Below, in pieces: positions 11,246-22,400 of a stretch of DNA of 64,000 nucleotides. The notes beneath the pieces are model-generated. The model was not told the DNA's origin, did no database searches, and was given only the letters and a program-made list of their open reading frames with translations. The stretch covers positions 1 to 64,000 of the forward strand of contig PDHQ01000074.1 of NCBI GenBank assembly GCA_003339415.1, read 5' to 3'. The stretch is from Ophiocordyceps camponoti-saundersi (nom. inval.) (Eukaryota; Ascomycota; Sordariomycetes; Hypocreales; Ophiocordycipitaceae). Numbering within the stretch: the stretch's first letter is position 1; the number at the start of each line of letters is the position of its first letter. The translations under genes and the position numbers were made by a program.

Positions 11246-13663
11246 ATGTCACGCCTATCCAAAGGTTCTGACGACACAACATCAAAGGTGTGCGATCTTG
11301 ACCTTGGATCTACAAGGACGCCACCTGCCAGCGAGAGCCTCATGCCCTCTCTGAGCTCGGATATCGTGGTAGGGATCGATTTCGGAACAACGCAAGCAGC
11401 TAGCCCCTGACCACGTTCCTCACACCGTTTACAAGGCTGACATGATCCTTTCGGGCTTGCAACAGGCATTCAGGTGTGTCGTGGGCTCGCAACAATGGCC
11501 GCAAGAACATCCGTCTCATCACCGACTGGCCTAATCCGAAGGCAATCAACACCAACAGCGAAAAGGTTCCCTCCATCATCTCATACAGGGACGGCCTCAT
11601 CGCAAATTGGGGGTATGAAGTCGACGAGGAGCAGGACGCTTTCCGCTCGATGAAACTGCTCCTCGATCCCAAGTACGAACACGCCAAGATCACTCAGAAG
11701 CAGGTCAACGATAGCAAGGACCTGCTTCACAAGCTCGGAAAGAAGGAAGAAGATGTTGTATGTGACTATCTGACGCAGATCTGGCAACACACCAAGGAGG
11801 ATATTCGGAAGCGCATCGTCGATAACCGCTGGGAGGAAACTCATGATGTCCATGTGTCTCTGACCGTGCCAGGCATCTGGTCCCCCGAAGCCAGGAAGAA
11901 AACGCTTCAAGCAGCAAGGAGCGCCGGCTTGCCGAAGAGCGTCGACTTGGTGTCAGAGCCCAAGGCTGCAGCCTTAGAGGTGTTGCATGATAAAGCTGGG
12001 GAGAATTTGCTCAAGGTATGTGGCGATCCATCATCTTGAATATTACGATGCGTGTTTTGAAGCTGATTTTCTCAGATAGGGGATGTATTCGTCGTCTGCG
12101 ATGCTGGAGGCGGCACAGTAGTAAGCGTGTATATGTTCCCCTTCAACCTGTACCATGTAGGCTAACTTACTTGTCCAGGACCTGATGAGCTACAAAGTCA
12201 ACAACTTGGAGCCGCTTGATATAGAAGAGTGCGCCAAAGGCGATGGTCTGTACAAGAAATCCGATGCTGTTGCCATGGTGAAGGCTGACTCTTGTCTTTG
12301 GGTGTTAGGTGACCTTTGCGGTTCTAGATCCCTGGACATTGCGTTTGAGAAGATCATCATCACCATCGTGGGCGAAGATCAGTATGGCAAGGTAAAAGAA
12401 CAAGACAGGAGATCCATGATGGAACACTTTGAGTACGGCATCAAGCGAAACTTCCATTTCGAGTCCACCAAAGACTACGAAGTTGACCTACGAGGAGTCA
12501 AGGACGACGAAAGTAATGGCATCGTTGACGAGGCTATCAGCCTCAAGCAGTGAGTGGGCCAGAGGCAGAGAATACACACGTACACGGACAGTACACAGGT
12601 ATCCGGCTGACCCAGCATCGTTGTAAAGCACCATGTTAAGACACATCTTTGGTCAGGTGTGCGGTCAAATCGACAGTCTTGTTCGTAAACAGATCGAGCA
12701 AGTACGAGACAACAAGTTGGATGTCACGGCCATATTGCTTGTTGGAGGATTCGGCTCCAACAGGTTTCTTCACGAATGGCTGGAACGGTCGCACTCGTCA
12801 GAAAACATCACTGTCTTACAGGTAGAAGGGGGGTGAGTTAAAACAACCTCGACGAACCCAGATCTCTACACATAACATGAATGCTACATGTACTGAGATA
12901 CCCTTCTCAGATGGTCCGCCGTCTGTAGAGGCGCATGTCGGGTCTGGGGACTCGAGACAACCAAGCAGTCCGATCCGGCTTCGTCACGCGGTAACACCGA
13001 AAAGTCAGTTAGGGCCGCGACTTACAGCTACGGGATGCTGCAAAAGGTTCCCTTCGACCCATCAAGGCATTGTCTCGAGGACAGATGCTTGGATGAAGCA
13101 AGCGGCAGGTCCATGGCAACGAAACAGATGCATTGGCTTTTGCGTAGGGTAAGGAAGCAGTATACGCCCCTGGGTCCTACTCTTCCTTGAGCCGAGCCAC
13201 AGTCTCCTGACATCGTTTATAGGGAGAAAGGTTTACCAAGGGTCAAATCTTAACAAAGAAGCTCGTTCGGTCCATTCGTGTCGTCGATCATTACTCTACA
13301 GGCGAAAGAAATTTCACCACCGTCCTATGCTATTGCGAAGACAAAGATCCTCCCTCACGGTTGGAGCTCTGTAAGTTTGCCCACCGGTACTACCCTGACT
13401 AACGACGACTCTTTGCATGCACAGGTGGCTAATACAGAATCACCATAGCTGTCAAGCAGCTCTGCGATGTCTCTTACACCGTCCCAGAGGTTACCCTCAA
13501 GAAAGAATGGAGCTATGAGAGTCCTGCTGTTCCTGGGAAATTCAGGGACCTTACACTTGACTTTGAGGTCATCTTGGGAAGTGCCTCACTTGACTTCCAG
13601 GTCAAGCATCGGGACAAGCTTCTTGCTTCTGTGAATGCCAGATACGCAGAGCCGTCGTCTTAG
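11246..13663 (+). CDS. Hsp70-like / actin-fold ATPase (fungal Hsp70-family, Hsp12A-like)
   Basis: I assembled nine exons: 11246-11391, 11466-12015, 12076-12120, 12179-12245, 12309-12549, 12629-12832, 12911-13148, 13223-13370 and 13449-13663. Together they are 1854 nt, encoding 617 aa, and every junction keeps frame. The actin/Hsp70 nucleotide motifs are present: phosphate-1 VVGIDFGTT, connect/phosphate-2 VFVVCDAGGGTV, adenosine motif ILLVGGFGSNRFL, and SAVCRGA after it. The family-typical GDLCGSRSLDIAFEKII lies between. The C-terminal half is a beta-rich tail, not a canonical Hsp70 peptide-binding domain with EEVD. Such proteins expand in filamentous fungi and are often near self-recognition loci; the role here is unknown. 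Intron 1 begins GC rather than GT. The acceptor of intron 5 (12628 or 12640) is the least certain junction. Intron 4 is 63 nt and stays open if retained. Confidence 0.82.
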
Positions 13664-14182
13664 CTCCAGGTAAAGTAGCATTGGATGTGAATGAAGAGAA
13701 GCATTTTTGAAGAGTACCTCCTGATATATATCACTTTCGTTTTGATACGCTGCATTATGAGCTTGTGAAGTATCGAGGGGTGATTATGAGCGTCAAATTA
13801 TTGGGACTGTGCCGAGCCACAATCTGTAGGGGGGGGGTTGTGTGCTGCATACTTCCTATCGTTTCCATCGTAAATACTCCGGGTCGCACCTAATATCGTA
13901 GTAGAAAGGACTGGAGAATTATCAAGGACGCTCGCCACCGTTTCGAGATATTTGAAAATGTCATGCGTCGGCTGCAGGTAATAAGAAGCGCTGTCAGGAT
14001 GAGATGACCGGGGGGAGGCGAGTTTGTGCTAATATTAAGACATATTTTCTACTAATTGCACACACCCAGATGCGTGATAATCATGGTGGGGTTGGAAATG
14101 CTTCTAGAAATCCTCCAAGCTTCATCTCCGCGCTCGCACTCCATCTCCTCCATCATAATCTCAGCTAAATCGAAAGAACAAC
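13664..14182. other. Intergenic region upstream of SSL1
   Basis: This 519-bp spacer lies between the Hsp70-like stop and the SSL1 start, with both genes on the plus strand. It must hold the Hsp70-like terminator region and the SSL1 promoter. A run of nine G occurs at about 13829. No gene is visible. Confidence 0.5.
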
Positions 14183-15595
14183 ATGGCAGACTCAGACGGC
14201 GAGTACATCGTCGATGGCCAGTCAGACGACGACCTTCTCGACCACACAGTCAGCGACGACGACTACAAAGAAGCCGGCGGCGGCAGCCGAAGCAGAAACA
14301 ACGCGACGACGACGGCGAAAAACCAGCAGCAGCGACGACGACGACGAAAAGGCGACGATGGAGGCGGCGGGGGGAAAAGGGGAGGCGGAGGCGGCGCAGG
14401 TCAAAAAGCATGGGAACAGTCCAAGCGAACGTGGGAGACGAACCTGCCGGAGGAAGACGGAGACGCAATCCTACAGCTCACGGCGGTGGAAGCGGAGAAG
14501 CGAAGACGGCTCCTAGCCGACACGAGGCCGGTGCAGAGGGGGACGATTCGGAACCTCGTCTTGGTGCTGGATATGTCTTGGGCCATGGCGGAGAAGGATA
14601 TGCTTCCTACGCGCTATCAGCTGATGCTCAGTTACGCCTCCGTCTTCGTGCGCGACCTCCTCGAGCAGAATCCCATGTCGCAGCTGGCCATGGTCGGCAT
14701 GCGCGATGGCATCGCCGTTCGCATCAGCCATCTGGGCGGCAACCCTGCCGAACACCTGGAGAAGCTGGCCTCGTTGGAGGGTCAGCAGCCTCAGGGGAGT
14801 CCGAGCTTGCAGAACGCGCTGGAGATGTGCAGGGGACTTCTCTACCATGCTCCCGCGCACGGCACCCGAGAGGTTCTCATCGTCTTCGGGGCTCTCACGT
14901 CGGTCGATCCGGGGGATATCCACGATACGATTGAAAGGCTCGTCGTCGACAGGATCCGAGTCTCCGTCGTCGGACTCGCGGCCCAGATGTACGTCTGCAC
15001 CGAGCTCTGTTCCCGGACAAACGGAGGCGACAAGTCCTACTACGGCGTCGCCATCGACGAGCTTCATTTCCGTGAACTGCTTCTCGAAGCCACCAAACCC
15101 CCTCCTACAAGCGAGGAGGACGTTCCTCGCCTGCTCCACGTCGGATTCCCCTCCGCCGAACGACACGGCAAACCCGTCTTCTGCGCCTGCCATAGCCGCC
15201 CCGTTCACGAGACGTACGCCTGCACCCGGTGCCGGGCTAGCGTGTGTCGTCTGCCTGCCGACTGTCCCGTCTGCGGCCTGACGCTGGTCCTCTCCATGAA
15301 CCTGTCGAGGACGCATCAGCATCTCTTTCCCCTGCCCCACTGGCGGGAGGTATCATGGGACGAGGCCATGGCCCCCTCGTCGTCGCCGTGTTGCTTCGCC
15401 TGCCTGAGCCCCTTTGCGCTTCCGCCCAAGGCGCTGCCCGAACGGCGGGAGCCGATCGAGGGGATAAGCGAGAGCGGTCGGTACGCTTGTCATGAGTGTC
15501 GGCGGCAGTTTTGTATGGACTGCGACGTCTTTGCTCATACTGTTCTTCACGACTGTCCCGGTTGTGAAAGCGGCGGAGCGATGCAAAAGACGTGA
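14183..15595 (+). CDS. SSL1: TFIIH core subunit p44/SSL1
   Basis: A single exon encodes 470 aa. The N-terminus is acidic and then low complexity, Arg/Gly-rich (about 50-75). The Ssl1-like von Willebrand A domain starts at about 124 with LVLVLDMSWAMAEKDMLPTR and includes REVLIVFGALTSVDPGDIHD. The C-terminal third carries zinc-binding cysteines, CACHSRPV, CTRCRASVC and CPVCGLTL. It ends with a C4-type RING-like module, CCFACLSPF, YACHECRRQFCMDCD and HDCPGC. This architecture is that of p44/SSL1, which regulates the XPD helicase in the TFIIH core for transcription initiation and nucleotide excision repair. The p44 family is normally about 400-460 aa, so the extra length is the low-complexity linker. 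It is the last native gene before the transposon block. Confidence 0.97.
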   Translation: MADSDGEYIVDGQSDDDLLDHTVSDDDYKEAGGGSRSRNNATTTAKNQQQRRRRRKGDDGGGGGKRGGGGGAGQKAWEQSKRTWETNLPEEDGDAILQLTAVEAEKRRRLLADTRPVQRGTIRNLVLVLDMSWAMAEKDMLPTRYQLMLSYASVFVRDLLEQNPMSQLAMVGMRDGIAVRISHLGGNPAEHLEKLASLEGQQPQGSPSLQNALEMCRGLLYHAPAHGTREVLIVFGALTSVDPGDIHDTIERLVVDRIRVSVVGLAAQMYVCTELCSRTNGGDKSYYGVAIDELHFRELLLEATKPPPTSEEDVPRLLHVGFPSAERHGKPVFCACHSRPVHETYACTRCRASVCRLPADCPVCGLTLVLSMNLSRTHQHLFPLPHWREVSWDEAMAPSSSPCCFACLSPFALPPKALPERREPIEGISESGRYACHECRRQFCMDCDVFAHTVLHDCPGCESGGAMQKT

Positions 15596-15618
15596 TGATG
15601 ATGATGATCTTGATGATG
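15594..15618. repeat. (TGA)n microsatellite overlapping the SSL1 stop
   Basis: The SSL1 stop codon lies at the start of an imperfect GATGATGAT trinucleotide run. Length changes here would alter only the stop context and 3' UTR. Confidence 0.8.
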
Positions 15619-15741
15619 TATTATATTTTAGTCTTGTCGTTATTAGCTGGCGTATTGGTGAGCAGGCGTGACGCCCTGCCACGGGAGGCAGGATTCGTAC
15701 GGCTGGGGGTAGGAATTGGCACGCCTCTTCTCCCCCCCACC

Positions 15742-15862
15742 TATAGGATGGCACGATAAGTGTGGGATATGATGATAATATATTCTACAGGAGGCCTATA
15801 TGCTAAGCTAATCTAATAATATACGTGTGGTTATATGCTTTAGCACGTGGCCTAGGGCTATA
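15742..15862 (-). repeat. Left LTR (3' LTR) of the outer Gypsy element
   Basis: 121 bp, matching 34913-35033. Differences are almost all TG/TA or CA/TA exchanges. At most sites this copy keeps the unmutated base, and it is less RIP-damaged than the right copy. Its last bases read GGCTATA where the other copy has GGCCACA. Confidence 0.9.
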
Positions 15863-18800
15863 TTTGCCCCCGGCCGTTAATATCGTGCCCTTATGATATC
15901 TTTATTCCCCCGTCGCTTTATCGCCGTATAGCGCTATCGGCGATATTATTTTCTTACCTAGTAGTCGCTTTATTATCTCTTATACGTATTAGTTTATAAG
16001 TTTCTTATTATTATCCTCGATCTTCTTATTAAGGCGTGCGATCTCCTAATCTTAGGCTTTTATTTTTATAGTTAATATCGTAATATAATTATCTAATTAT
16101 TAGAGTATATATTATATAATCTTATTTATTATATTATTACTTATAGCAAATATAAGGTATTTACGCTTATTATCTCGAATATTTATTTATAATAGCTACG
16201 CTATTATTATAGCTAGATTAGGGGGTATTATTATTAGGTTAATATAGTAATTATTAAAGCCTATTCTTATATACTTTATCGTTATTATATTAGCTAAGGT
16301 AATAAGTCTAGCGCGTTTACTTAATAAGTTAGTTTATATACGTTTCGTAAGAGTCTCTTTAATAATTATCTTAAGCTATATAATCTTAATTTATATCGCT
16401 ATATAGAATAGGTAATTAGTAGCGTCTAGCTTATTAAGTATTATATAGTAGAAAATAGCTAAGAGGATATAATATTTAAATTCGATATTAGCTATCTAGC
16501 TATCGTTATTTTAAGTTATATAGTATAATATTAAGTAGCGTAAAAAGGCTATCTTTAGGTATTATACGATAAACTACCTAGCCTTTATAGCTATATAAGT
16601 TTATAATAGTAAGCTTAGGGGGTAATTTACTAGCTAGATATCTATAAAGATATTTATCTATTACTTTTAAATTATTAGAATATTATTTTTATACGCGGCT
16701 ATAGCTTATAGAAATATTATACGTATAAGTAGAAAATAGATCTAATCTAAGGAGGCTAGGTATTTAGCCTTAACCTAATAATAATAGTTACTAATTTTAC
16801 TATTTAACTTTATTACTATATTATCTTTAATAAGTTTAAGCTAATATTATCGTTTAATAGCTAGGAGTTTTTTATAGAGTTTAATAAACTTATTTTAAAA
16901 TATATTATGCTAATATATAATATAATAGTTATCGATAATATTTACGGTTAATAAGGCTAAATAGTTACTTATATTAAAATCTCGTAGAATACCGTAAAGG
17001 GAGGTATTAGTCTTAGTATTATAATAATCTAATATATATTACCCTTTAATATTATTACTTTAATCTAATTATTAGTCTTATTATTAGGAAGGAGATCTAG
17101 TTATCTTAGTATAGCTATTAATTATAATAGGTAGCTTATAGGAAATTAACTTAATATATCTAGCATAATATAGGTGCAGCTACTCTTATAAATCGGTCTA
17201 ATATTAAAGCGACTAATATATTCTATACCGCGGAGCAGCTTCCGGTTTATTATTAACCGCGATATAATATTAGCTATATCTACTTATTAGTATATCGATA
17301 TAATAAATATATAGTTAGTAAAATATATAACTAGTAAGTATTCCGTAGCGTTAATCTACGTTCGATATTTCGAGAGTGTTTAGATATACCTTACTATTTT
17401 TAGCTCGGTAGATTAGTACTTTTTCTCGGCTAAGATAAGGCTTTATAAGAAGAATGCCACGGGTTAAATTAACTTTACGGGTAAGTATTTCGTAATTAGT
17501 CCCTCTATCTTTAGAGAGTTAATAATAGCGTTATTAATATAGTAAACTATTACGCTAATACTATTATAAGAGGTATCGAAGTCGATAAATAAGATCCGCT
17601 TCGTGGCGTAGAATATAAGGATAATATATTATATTAGCGTAGTTTTAATCTAGTCGAAGGCGCGTAGCTCTGCCGTTAATAGAATAGCGATATTAATATT
17701 TAATATTTATATCTTATATCCGGTCTTCGTAATACTATCCTTAGTATTCTTAATAGCTTAATAATAACGTTATAGCTCTATCTTACGCTATTATAATAAC
17801 TCTACGATTATAGCGTAGCGCGGTATATAATATCTTAGGCTACTTATAAAGCTAAGGAAATATTTTAAGTATTTTATAGTCTTCGGGAATAAGAGTTTAC
17901 GTATAGCGTTAAGCTTCTTATTTAATATATATAATCTATAGCTATTATATATCTAACTAAGTATTATAATAGCGTCGTAGCTTACGAATAACTTACTAAG
18001 TCTAATACTAATATTAGACTTAAAGGCGCTAAAATATAAGTTTAAGGTCTTATAGATATTACTTAATGCCTATAAATAAGATAATAATATTATTATAATA
18101 TATATCCGCTACGGTATAATATAAGATATAGTCTACCCGTCGCTATATATAGGCGTTATAGCCGCGGTAGCTTATAATAAGCATGTTAAAAGTATACTAT
18201 CTATTTATCGTAGTAATTGTAAATCCCTACCTCGAGTCCGGGTATATACGCTACTAATAATAAAAGCTTATTACGTCTATTATTATAATATAAGTAGCGT
18301 ATATTAGTTTAGCTCGTATTATATCCTAGTTTTATATAGGGTACTAATCTTATAGGCATATCTTATTAAACGGTTTAATATTAATAACTATATAATTTTT
18401 AGGAGGAATACCTTACTAGATTACGAAGACGGGTAAGGCGAACGGGACCTAATCTCGTATACGAAATACTTTGCCGGCGGCTTCTAACTTACCTAATATT
18501 ATGCGGATAATTTCTTATTTAGTTAGGCCTAAGGGGTATACTTTATATTTCTTAGAGATAAGCGTATATTAGTTAGGCACGAGTTATACTTAAAGTATAT
18601 TATCCTTATCGTATTTAGCGAATCCCTTATCGCGGAAGATATCCTTATATTATATAATAAGGTTAGAGAGCCTTTTAGCGTTATCGGTGCCGGGTCTCGT
18701 GCGGATAGAGACGCCTATAGCGTAAGTTAAGACTCGGTTATCTTTAACGAGTATAAATAAGTATTACTCTAATCTCTTAAGGTCCTTTATAGTAAGATCT

Positions 18801-19046
18801 ATAGCCGTAAGTATATTCTCTAATAGGATCTTATATTTATAAGCTATAGTATTTATATAGTATAAGTAGCTAATAAGCTTATTTTCGGGGAGTATAATAT
18901 AATTATCGGTTAAGTTTATAATAATAACGCGTCTAATATCGCCGTTAGCAAGTAAGGCATAGTTATATAAACCGTATATAGCTACTAATTCGAAGATATA
19001 TTTATAAGATATAGCGTAGTATATTATTTATATCTTTTATATTATG
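15863..19046 (-). pseudogene. Gypsy pol relic (reverse transcriptase, RNase H, integrase remnant) of the outer element
   Basis: The minus strand retains a readable but stop-riddled pol frame. The reverse-transcriptase active site is recognisable at about 18080-18100, where the catalytic Asp-Asp reads Asn-Asn (YNNIIIL). Further along, at about 17840-17870, FISSLRYYIPRYA corresponds to the linker before RNase H. Near 17590 comes ILFIDFDTSYNS, the start of the RNase H domain. Then IEYISRFNIRPIY appears near 17200. Stop codons are TAA or TAG at positions expected to be CAA, CAG or TGG. The frame is continuous with material right of the nested insertions. Confidence 0.75.
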
Positions 19047-19051
19047 CTAGG

Positions 19052-19426
19052 TATTACGGCCGTGATATACGTTAACTAAATAATAGTATTAGCACTATAA
19101 ATAAAGATTCTAAGCTAAGGAGAAAGGAAAGAAAAGAGGAAAAACTCTCGTAAGCGAGATCCTAGTAAAATATATAAAGGCATATGCTAGTAGAGATAGG
19201 AGAAGGTATAGGGAAATCTTAGTAAAAAGTCGACTTTATTTCCGGGTAATTTCCCTCTAAGGTCTTCCTAGGGATTTTACGATAAGGTTTCCAAGGTTAT
19301 ATAACTATAATCGGAAATCCTCGGAAATTATATAGTTAGAAATCCTCGGAAATTATATAGTCGGAAATCCTCGGAAATTACCGTAAAATATCTAAAGGAA
19401 ATCCTTATAATTACTAGCGCGTAATA
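19052..19426 (-). repeat. Left LTR (3' LTR) of the nested Gypsy element
   Basis: 375 bp, collinear with 24718-25092. It contains an internal short tandem array of about 26-bp units beginning GGAAATCCTCGGAAATTATA, three copies at about 19310-19385. Confidence 0.93.
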
Positions 19427-22400
19427 CTACCCTCTAATAAAGGTTTTAATATACTTATTAAGACTAGTAATAGCGGCTACGTAGCTAAGTACTTAGGGAA
19501 ATAGCTATATTATCTTAATTATTATCCTAATACTTACGATTTATAGTAGCGGCTTTAACTTAGTGCTAGAGATTAATAAGCGGGCTAGCGGTATCTAGGA
19601 AATAGTTATAGAATTCTTTAAGGGCTATAAGCGTATAATAGAAATTCTTAGCGGGGTATTATATCTTATCTAGATTATAATTATATTAGCAGACTTAATA
19701 TTCTAACCGATAATGCTATCCGGTAACCTAAGATTAGAGGATTTATTTAACCTCCTATTTTAATATATTATCGATATCTTCTAGCTTAGCGGGAGATATC
19801 TCCTACCTAAGTAGCGAATTTATAGCGGCTTTCCGAAAATAGTTAGCGTAAAATAGGTTCGTTATCTAATAGCTATCTAGTAAGTTAAGGATATAGCTAT
19901 AGCCTTATTCCTTAACGATTATAAAAAGCCTAAACTATTAGGCGTCGAGGCGTATTATAAGTACGGTTATAGAGAAGCCCTTACGGCTAAGGAATACCTT
20001 ATCGCTAACTATAAAATCTGCTAGGCGATACTTCCGATTTGCTTACGTTTTCTACTTATAGTAAGCTTTCTCGATAGCGGCTCGAGCTTACTATTATATT
20101 TCTTACGCGTAGGCGATAAGTTTATAGGCTATAATAATTAAGCTTAAAGCGGTTAAGGGATCTAAGGGACTAGCTACTAAGAGGGGGTTTTATATATCCT
20201 TACTAAGGGTAACTATAAGTAATACTATACTAATCGAAATATACTATAAGAAGTTATATATAAAATCTAGCGCGGGAAGGAAGGTACTTTAATTATCCTA
20301 ATATTTATTCGTATAAAACCGTAGCTTTTAATCTAAATATTAGTTAGTTACCTCTACGCTTCCCTATATTTATAAGTATAAGGTAATATTATAGTAATAC
20401 TTAATACTAGTTAACTAATTAATTTTACTAAGAAATCCTAAGATAAATAGGCTAGCGTTATCTATAATCTATATATCCGGTATACTAAAGAGATAATAAA
20501 GGTATCGGAAATAGCGTCCGGCGAGCACCTTTACTATATCGTTCTTCTTACCTAATAACGTAATAATAATCTAGCTTAGCTTATAGATAAAGGTCTAAAT
20601 ATAGTTATACCTAAAGCGGTCTTTTAGTATAGCTTTCCTATTATAAGCTATATACTCCTATATAGAAATTAGAACGGGTAAAAAGTATAGTAAGCTTAAG
20701 GTCTTATCCTATAAGGTTTTATTCCTCTAATATTTATAGTAATTACGGATATATTAATAGATATCTTACTTTATTCTAAGCTAGTAGTAATCTTACTAAA
20801 ATATCTAAGTAATCTTATTCTAGCTACCGTAAGCAAAGATAGCTAGCTTATATATATTCCGAATTAGGGTAATGCGAAGGAAGAGCTTCTTCTAACTATC
20901 TTATTTAGGAATAATTAGGAGGTTACTATAAAATCCGAGATCCTAGCTTACGTTCTCCTCCTAAATTAGTTATACTAACTCCGCTCCTAATAAGGTAAAG
21001 TTTTCTCCGAGGTAAACTAAGGTAATTATAAAGGTTAGGATTAGGATTTTAAATCTAAGGCTTTCCGGAGGAATTATTATAAGCGTCTTTTCCTCTTTCT
21101 TACGGGCTTTTACTATTAGAAACTTAGCTATCTTACGTAAAAGGGTATTAGTAGCTATATTTAACCGGCTAAGTTAATATAAGAAATAAATATTAAACTA
21201 AGTAAAGAAATTAGATTATCGGACTTAGCGGATAAAAAGTAATCTTTTCGTTATAAAATAAACTAAGGCCTTATAGTCCGTAATTATATCGAACTTCTAA
21301 CCGAGTAGTTCTAGGTAAAAATATTTAAAACTTTATATAATAGTAAGAAGTTCGCGGTTTTAGATTAAGTATATATATTTAGCTAGGTTTATTATTTTTA
21401 AGAAAAAGCTTATCGGTTTCTACGCTTAGTTATCTTACTATTACTAAAGTATACTAGTAGTAGCGTTCTAAGAGGCGTTAGTCTTAAGCTAGGTTAGGAG
21501 TTTAGGATAAAAGAAAGCGAGTATTAGGGCTTATATAGCTAGTTCCTTTATCTTATTAAAAGCTTCCTTCTATTCCGGCCTAAGCTTAAAAATAATATCC
21601 TTTTTTAAGAGATAGTTTAGGGGTTCCGCGGTAATATTAGTATAATAGTAGAAAATCCGAATAAAGTTATATAATCTTATAAACGAATAAATAGCCTTAT
21701 AATCTTAAAAATCTTCGAATTTCTAATCTTAGATCGCTTATACTTTACGGGGGTTTACGCTTATTCCTTAGCTTATATATAATATTATACTAAGGTAGTT
21801 AACTTTAATAATATTAAACCTTAATTTCTAAATATCCCCTTATAAGTTCGCTTAATATAGGCGCTAAATTACTTCTTAGTATTTCTCCTAATATTCCTTT
21901 TTTTCGCTATTTAAGTAAATTAATATATTATTAGCGTACGTACTTACGTAGCGGTTAAGGAGATTATAAAATTAAGCGTTAATAAAATTCTAAAATTACG
22001 CGAGTTTTACTTTAAGGCTAAATAAAAAAATAAGCTAATAAAATATATTAAATTTTATACGGAAAGCTATAAAGTACTTAGAGTTAAGGTTAAGATAGAG
22101 ACGGTAAAATACTTAAATAATATTAATTTTCGAGAATTATTTCGCCTCCTAGTAGCTAAACGCGGTGCTTTTTAAGGAGAGGGCGGGCGAGATCTAACTT
22201 TTTAAATAATTATTTATCTATTAGTAATTAATATAAAAGCGTTAAGCCGTTAAGTACGGCTTTAAGGCGAAGAGAACTAAGGCGGCGTAAGGGCTAGTAT
22301 CCGGCTTAATAAAACTAATCTTAAGTAAGTAGTTAATAGTCTCCTTTTTTAAAGGTAGGTATTTTACTAATATCTTATAAAAAAAAAGTCCTACTAAGTT

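Noticed and set aside
14056..14934. 292-aa plus-strand frame overlapping SSL1
   Set aside because: A shadow frame rich in Arg produced by the GAC-rich linker of SSL1.
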